From Pinus tabuliformis (taxonomy: Eukaryota; Streptophyta; Pinopsida; Pinales; Pinaceae), in contig CM062815.1 in assembly GCA_031772625.1 (NCBI GenBank), positions 606,903,980 through 606,967,979 of the forward strand: a stretch of 64,000 nt of DNA, given 5' to 3'. Below the pieces are notes generated by a model. The model saw nothing but the letters and a program-made list of their open reading frames with translations. It made no database searches and was not told the DNA's origin. The position numbers were made by a program, and so were the translations under genes. This document shows positions 58,630 through 64,000 of this stretch, one piece after another. Each line of letters begins with the position of its first letter. Positions within the stretch are counted from its first letter, which is position 1.

Positions 58630-59010
58630 GGGTTAGTAAAAAAACTAGGTGTAGGAGCAGTAGTGTGGATTTACAATTTAGAGAATGATCATTCAGAGGG
58701 TCATGCCTACAGGTTAAACTTCAAATGCACTAACAACATGGCCGAGTACGAAGCACTTCTTTTAGGCCTCAAGTTGGTTAAAAGGTTAGGAGCCATAAGA
58801 GTTTCTATTATGGGAGATTCTGAGTTGGTAATAAAACAAATCAACATTGTATATATGACTAGAGATCCTAGGTTAGGCTTTTATAGAGGAACAGTTGTAG
58901 AAATATTAAATACTTTTTTAGAAACTAAGCTTGCAGTCATTCCAAGAAAACACAATATGCAAGCTCATAGTTTAGCTATGTTTGCTAGCACTTGCAAGTT
59001 ATCATTTCAA
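58630..59010 (+). mobile_element. Extra, archaeal-type RNase H placed before the reverse transcriptase
   Basis: NMAEYEALLLGLKLVKRLGA, then IMGDSELVIKQI, then VIPRKHNMQAHSLAMFAS: the Glu, Asp and final acidic-region signatures of the second RNase H found in Tat elements. In the Tat elements I know best it lies after the element's own RNase H; here it precedes RT. Confidence 0.8.
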
Positions 59011-59449
59011 CCTAACCATCAATACACTGCTGAGGTTAGGCATAGACCTGCTATTTGTGACAACTTGAAAAATTGGCAAGTATTCACTAATGACCAACAA
59101 ATAAACAATTTTCTAACTTTAGATGAAGAATTTGTAAATAGAAACATAGATACTGACATGACATTAGATCTTGATTTTATAGATAAAATAGAAATTAACA
59201 AATTAGAAGAGGAAGAGATAGATAGATTCCATCCCACAAAGTTTACAAAATCAGATATTCAAAACCTAAATCCAGTTGAAATTGATGAGATAATTGATGA
59301 AGACTCTGAAATCATCAATCTCAAAGACAATTTTTTGCCCAAAAGATTAATTGCTTTGGAGGACTTGTTTGATTCAAACGATGTCCCTAGAAAGCTGAAA
59401 TAAAATCAGACATAGAGGAGTGTAACATAGGCTCTGAGGAAGATCCTAA

Positions 59450-60900
59450 ATTGATAAAACTTTCAAAGTCTTTACCTCCTAATGAAAAAGTGAAATACAT
59501 AGAATTGCTAAAAGAATTCCAAGATGTTTTTGCTTGGAGTTATGAGGACCTCAAGTCTTATGACACCATCATAATACAACACACTATCCACCTAAAAGAA
59601 AAACAGAAACCTTTTAGACAGAAGCTTAGAAGGATTAATCCTATTCTATTGCCTTCTATCGAAAAGGAAATCAAAAGAATGTATGAAGCCAAGATCATTG
59701 CACCAATTAGATTCTCTGACTAGGTTTCTAATTTGGTACCCACAAGAAAGAAAACTGGTGAAATTAGACTGTGCATTGACCTTAGGAATCTCAATAAAGT
59801 TTCACTCAAGGATAACTACCCTCTTCCCAAAATGGATCACATATTATAGAGGGTAGTAGGTTCGACCAGAATCTCGTTGTTAGATGGGTTTTCTGGTTAT
59901 AACCAGATTTTAGTCCACCCAGACAATCAGGCAAAAACTGCATTCACCACTCCTTGGGGCACTTTCATGTATGTGAATATGCCTTTTGGGTTAAATAATG
60001 CACGGGCAACATTTCAAAGAGATATAGATATAGCTTTTGCTAAGGAAATCCATGACTTCCTTGTAATATACTTAAATGATATTACAGTATTCTCTAAATC
60101 TGATCAACAACACCTAGATCATCTAAGGCAGGTCTTTATCAAGTGTAGGAAGTATGGAATTTCTTTGAATCCTAAAAAATCTTTATTTGGGTTGGAAGAG
60201 GGAAAACTATTAGGCCACATAATCTCTAAAGATGGTATCCGAATAGATCCTACAAGAATTGAAGCCATCTTACAGATACCACATCCTAGGAGCATCAAAG
60301 AACTACAAGCCTTTTTAGGTAAAATAAACTTTCTTAGAAGATTTATTTCTAACTTAGCAGAACTAGTTAGATTATTAAATAACATGTTGAAGAAAGATTC
60401 AACTATTAAATGGACACTTGAGGCTAAGAGGTATTTCGAAGATATTAAGCTAGCCTTGACACAAACACCAGTTCTAATCAGTCCAATGTTTGATAGAGAT
60501 TTCATCATATTTTCTTTCACCTCAGAACACACAATTGCTGCAGTCCTACTACAAAAGAATGATCATGGTTTTGAACAACCCATTGCCTTCTTTAGCAAAG
60601 CCCTGAGGGATGCACCTTTAAAGTACAATATAATGGAAAAGCAAGCTTTTTCTCTAGTCAAAGCCATCAAAGATTTCAGAGTTTACATCCTATATTCTCA
60701 TGTAATAGCTTATGTTCCCAATGCTGTAGTCAAAGACATCCTAACACAGGATGGTCCAGATGGGAAGAGAGGGAAATGGATAGCTACTATATTAGAATAT
60801 GACTTAGAAATTAAACCTACAAAATTGATCAAAGGCCAAGGTTTAGCCAAGCTCATGGCTGAATTGAACTGTCAAGCCCTAGACATAAATTTTATTGCAT
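59450..60900 (+). mobile_element. Reverse transcriptase and own RNase H of the giant element
   Basis: RT from about 59600: GEIRLCIDLRNLN, LDGFSGYNQI, GTFMYVNMPFGLNNARATFQ, LGHIISKDGI, then the RNase H (60410-60720) with FTSEHTIAAVLLQ and KALRDAPLKYNIMEKQAFSL. Standard plant gypsy order within this part. Confidence 0.9.
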
Positions 60901-61139
60901 AATTGGATAATGAAGAGGAGATGGCAACTCCACCGATCAACCAGGCCTTTACTGACTCACCATGGTATGTTGACATTATATACATTCTACAAAATTTACA
61001 AGCTCCTCTAGAATTATCAAGGACTAAAAGTAGGTTCTTAAAAATGAAATCTTTGAAGTTTTTCATATTTGACAATGCTTTATTTTGGAAAAATCACAAA
61101 GGCATCCTTCTTAATTGTTTATTAAAAGAATAATCTAAC

Positions 61140-61910
61140 AAAATATTATAGGAGTTTCATGCAGGTGACTGTGGGGGACATCTTTACTGGAAAACCACAG
61201 TTGACAAGATCCTAAGAGTTGGTTTTTATTGGCCCTCTCTATTTTTTGATGTAAAGAAATTTGTAACCTCATGACATAAATGTCAGATTTTTGAAGGAAA
61301 AAGAAAACTTTTTCCCTTACCTTTGAAGCCAATATCTACTGAAGCACCATTTCAACAGTGGGGTCTTGACTTCATTGTTGAAATTCATCCCCCTTCCTCT
61401 GCCCAACATAGATGGATCTTGACTACTACAGATTATTTCACAAAATGGATAGCAGCCATACCCTCAAGCCAAGCCACTGATACTGTCATAATAAACTTCC
61501 TTGAGGTCAACATTTTGTCCAGATTCAGATGCCCCACCAAAATCATCACTGACAACGCAACAACTTTCAAATCCAAGAGAATGATTGATTTCTGTAACAA
61601 ATATCATATAACCTTGAGTCACTCCACGACCTACTATCCCCAAGGAAATGGACTAGCAGAGTTTTCGAACAAAAGCTTAGTGAATATCATCAAAAAATTG
61701 TTGGAGGATAACAAGAAAGCCTGGAACAAGAAGCTAGTAAATTCCTTGTGGGTAGATAGGCTGACCACAAAGAAATCCATTGGCACCAGTCCTTATCAAT
61801 TAGTTTATGGAATGGAGGTTGTTTTCCCATCTTTCTCGGGAACACCAGTGATGAAATTACTCCAAGAAGTGCAAGTTGAGACAAATGATATTCAAAGGAG
61901 AATCAACTAG
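61140..61910 (+). mobile_element. Integrase of the giant element
   Basis: Core signatures WGLDFIVEIHPPSS, TDYFTKWIAAIP, TDNATTFKSKRM, YYPQGNGLAEFSNKSL and GTSPYQLVYGME. No chromodomain follows, which separates it from the chromoviruses at 2412-5500. Confidence 0.9.
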
Positions 61911-62470
61911 ACAATTCACTTACAATAGACCAGGGAGGAAGTGTACATCAGATCCCAAGTTGTACAATTAAAGAACAAGAAAGATTTTGACAAAAGAACT
62001 AAGGCGGAAGATTTTTACCTAGGAGATAAGTTTTGAAATGGGACTCAAGAAGGGAGGATAAAGGTAAACATGAGAAGTTTGACTTCCTATGGAAAGGCCC
62101 TTATATCATTTATGCTTTTAGGGGCAATAATGTTTTTTTCGTCAAAGAATTGGATGGCATAGAAGTAGAAGGAGGACCAGTTAATGGTTGAATGCTTAAA
62201 AACTACATAGATCCTAGTCACTGATTTCACTAATCACTTGTACATATTCTATTTTTCAAAAAAAAGTTTAGTGTTGATTGGATGGTAATTTTTGGAGTTG
62301 AAGCCTAAAGAGAAGGCCCTAAGCTTCAAAATTTTCACTGTCATAAATAGCAATAATGCAGAAAAAAGAAAAGGGAAAAGTTGCAGAGTAAGATCATAGA
62401 AATTCAGAAGGCCATTGATCTACTAGTTCTTGACATTTCACCAGGAAATGCCATCCCCAAGTGGAGCCAA
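61911..62470 (+). other. 3' non-coding region of the giant element
   Basis: Includes an integrase C-terminal remnant to about 62220 and a purine-rich run GCAGAAAAAAGAAAAGGGAA at about 62357-62376 that may be an (additional) plus-strand primer. The bases directly before the LTR are AAGTGGAGCCAA. Confidence 0.5.
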
Positions 62471-64000
62471 TGTTAGGTTCCTATACCAATAGGAGTCATA
62501 ATTTTTGAATGGCTAAGATTAAACCTATAATATGTACATACCTTTGCTTTCTGAAAATGTTTTCCATATTCAAAAAATTAAAAAATGTAAAGAGGGTATG
62601 TCCTAAAAGAAAAATCAAATGACAAAAAGAATAAAAAAAGGTCAAAAAAGATGAAAATGAACCCCAAGAAAAGAAAAGGCCATGAAAGTGTGCAAGTCAA
62701 AATGCCACTCCTAGTTACTTTTGATGCAGAATAAATGATTGTGTGCAGCTTGTTACCTTTGCCATAATCCATGATAGTCAAAATGTTTAAACTTGACTAT
62801 TTCATGTTTTCAATTTTATGCTTATAGATAGAGAATAAAATCTGACCAAACTGTTTAATCTTGGCAGATAATTAGATTAGGTAGAGTAAATAAAAGGAGC
62901 TCAACTGTTTAATCTGAGCCCTTGAATGTAATAAGGTTAGACTTAGTTAGATTATTATAAAAGAAAAGAAAATGTTTTGATAAGGGTTATCCAGCTTAAG
63001 TGCACCCTAATAACGAGAAGTAAAAATGGTAGGATGAGTAGGTGGGTAAGTAGAAGAAAGGTTGCATAATTGTGATGATTGTTAGATAAAAGCATATTGA
63101 TAACCTTCATCATCAAAGTTCTAAGTATGGATGAATATTGGACATGCATGAAGCCCACAAAGTCAAATTGATTAACGTCCCTCATTCATTACACCTTTCA
63201 CTTAACTAATTTCCAATAAAAAGCCTTAAGTACCCAAAATCTGAAGTCAAAGGGGCTCAGAGCATTTCTCTGACTTCTGGAGGGACCGGACCCTCAGCCC
63301 AATGACTTATAGGTCTTAAGTACTAAAAGTCCCCTCATGAACATTCACCCCCTTCAATTCACTCATAGTCCCAAACAAATCCCTTTTCCTACGAAAAAAC
63401 ATCATTTTCCTAAGGAAAAGTCATTTTCCCCTAATAAAACCCTTTTTCTAAGAATAAAACCTTGCTATCCAAGGAGAAGTGATCACCCCCATGAAAAAAC
63501 CCATTTTCTCAAAAAACCCAAAAAATATTTTTTAGCCTCAGTTATAATGAGTTTATGATAAGAAAATTAATTACATTCATTACACTTGGCGCTAACCCTT
63601 TCTCCGCCATTTTTATATTAATTCTTAACCCTTGTAAATATATATATTAATTCCCAAAGAAAAATAACCCTTTCTTGTATAGTTATAAATAAATCCTTTT
63701 TATTAGTACCCCACCCCCAAAAGTTTGAAACATAAGATTTATTAATAACCCGGACCCGACTAAAGAGTTTATTAATCGATCAACAGTTGATTAATAATCA
63801 AACCCTCCACCAATAAAAACACCCCCGACACCCTAACCCTGCTTTAATCCATTGTTTAAATAAAACCTTCCTTGCTTAATCATTGGTTGGGCCCCTCCAT
63901 TTCCCTCCGTACCAAGTCCCCACCTCAATCAACATGTGATCAGCTTCCCGTTAATCCAACGGTGGTCATACATCTCGGGCGGCCTCCATCACCCAACCTT
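62471..64000 (+). repeat. 3' LTR, first 1.5 kb (cut by window end)
   Basis: Matches 48784-50400 along its whole visible length apart from the collapsed (TA)n tract and scattered substitutions. It continues beyond the window. Confidence 0.93.

Larger units (their letters stand above)
48784..64000 (+). mobile_element. Giant Ty3/gypsy element (Tat-like), broken, runs off the window
   Basis: The same LTR start (TGTTAGGTTCCTATACC) is found at 48784 and 62471. Parts in order: 5' LTR (to about 55698) with an internal coding tract, primer site, gag, protease, an extra RNase H, reverse transcriptase, its own RNase H, integrase, and the 3' LTR start. Integrase last and no chromodomain put it in the non-chromovirus plant gypsy branch; the extra archaeal-type RNase H points to Tat. 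LTR starts differ by about 5-6 percent. It has more than ten breaks across its coding parts and is dead. Confidence 0.88.

Overview
This window is nuclear DNA from a seed plant with a large, repeat-choked genome, most likely a gymnosperm and probably a conifer. Three things point there: Ty3/gypsy and Ty1/copia elements packed and nested end to end, a plant L-type lectin receptor kinase as the only recognisable host gene, and a piece of a GIY-YIG-bearing Penelope-like element, a class reported from conifers (Dryad). The taxon is an inference. No intact host gene was found.

Layout. 1-2411: two LTRs facing each other around one leader, inserted in the RNase H region of a chromovirus (2412-5065), which itself lies in the tail of another chromovirus (5066-5500). 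5501-8284: unassigned, with small tandem repeats. 8285-9137: 5'-truncated L1-type LINE. 9468-11486: lectin receptor kinase pseudogene. 12261-17165: minus-strand gypsy element with gag and protease only. 17442-22828: long, decayed minus-strand L1 LINE. 23950-34985: copia element in tandem (three LTRs, two internal regions). 35030-42918: young non-autonomous gypsy element with 1040-bp LTRs and a perfect 5-bp target duplication. 42924-46082: AT-rich DNA with a decayed coding-like patch. 46083-47556: Penelope-like remnant. 48784 to the window end: a very large gypsy element whose 5' LTR appears to be about 6.9 kb and to hold its own coding tract; its 3' LTR runs off the window.

Relative ages from LTR or arm divergence counted by eye: 35030-42918 youngest (about 1 percent), copia tandem (about 1-2 percent), 12261-17165 (about 4 percent), giant gypsy element and inverted LTR pair (about 5-6 percent). 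Absolute dates depend on a substitution rate that is slow in conifers.

The points most worth a second look are the giant LTR with internal coding, the Penelope-like remnant with inverted and direct terminal repeats, a series of hairpins with varying stems but shared loops inside the young gypsy element, and the facing LTR pair whose junction carries about 30 nt of what reads as the 3' end of a tRNA-Arg. All divergence figures, alignments and domain calls were made by reading, without software.
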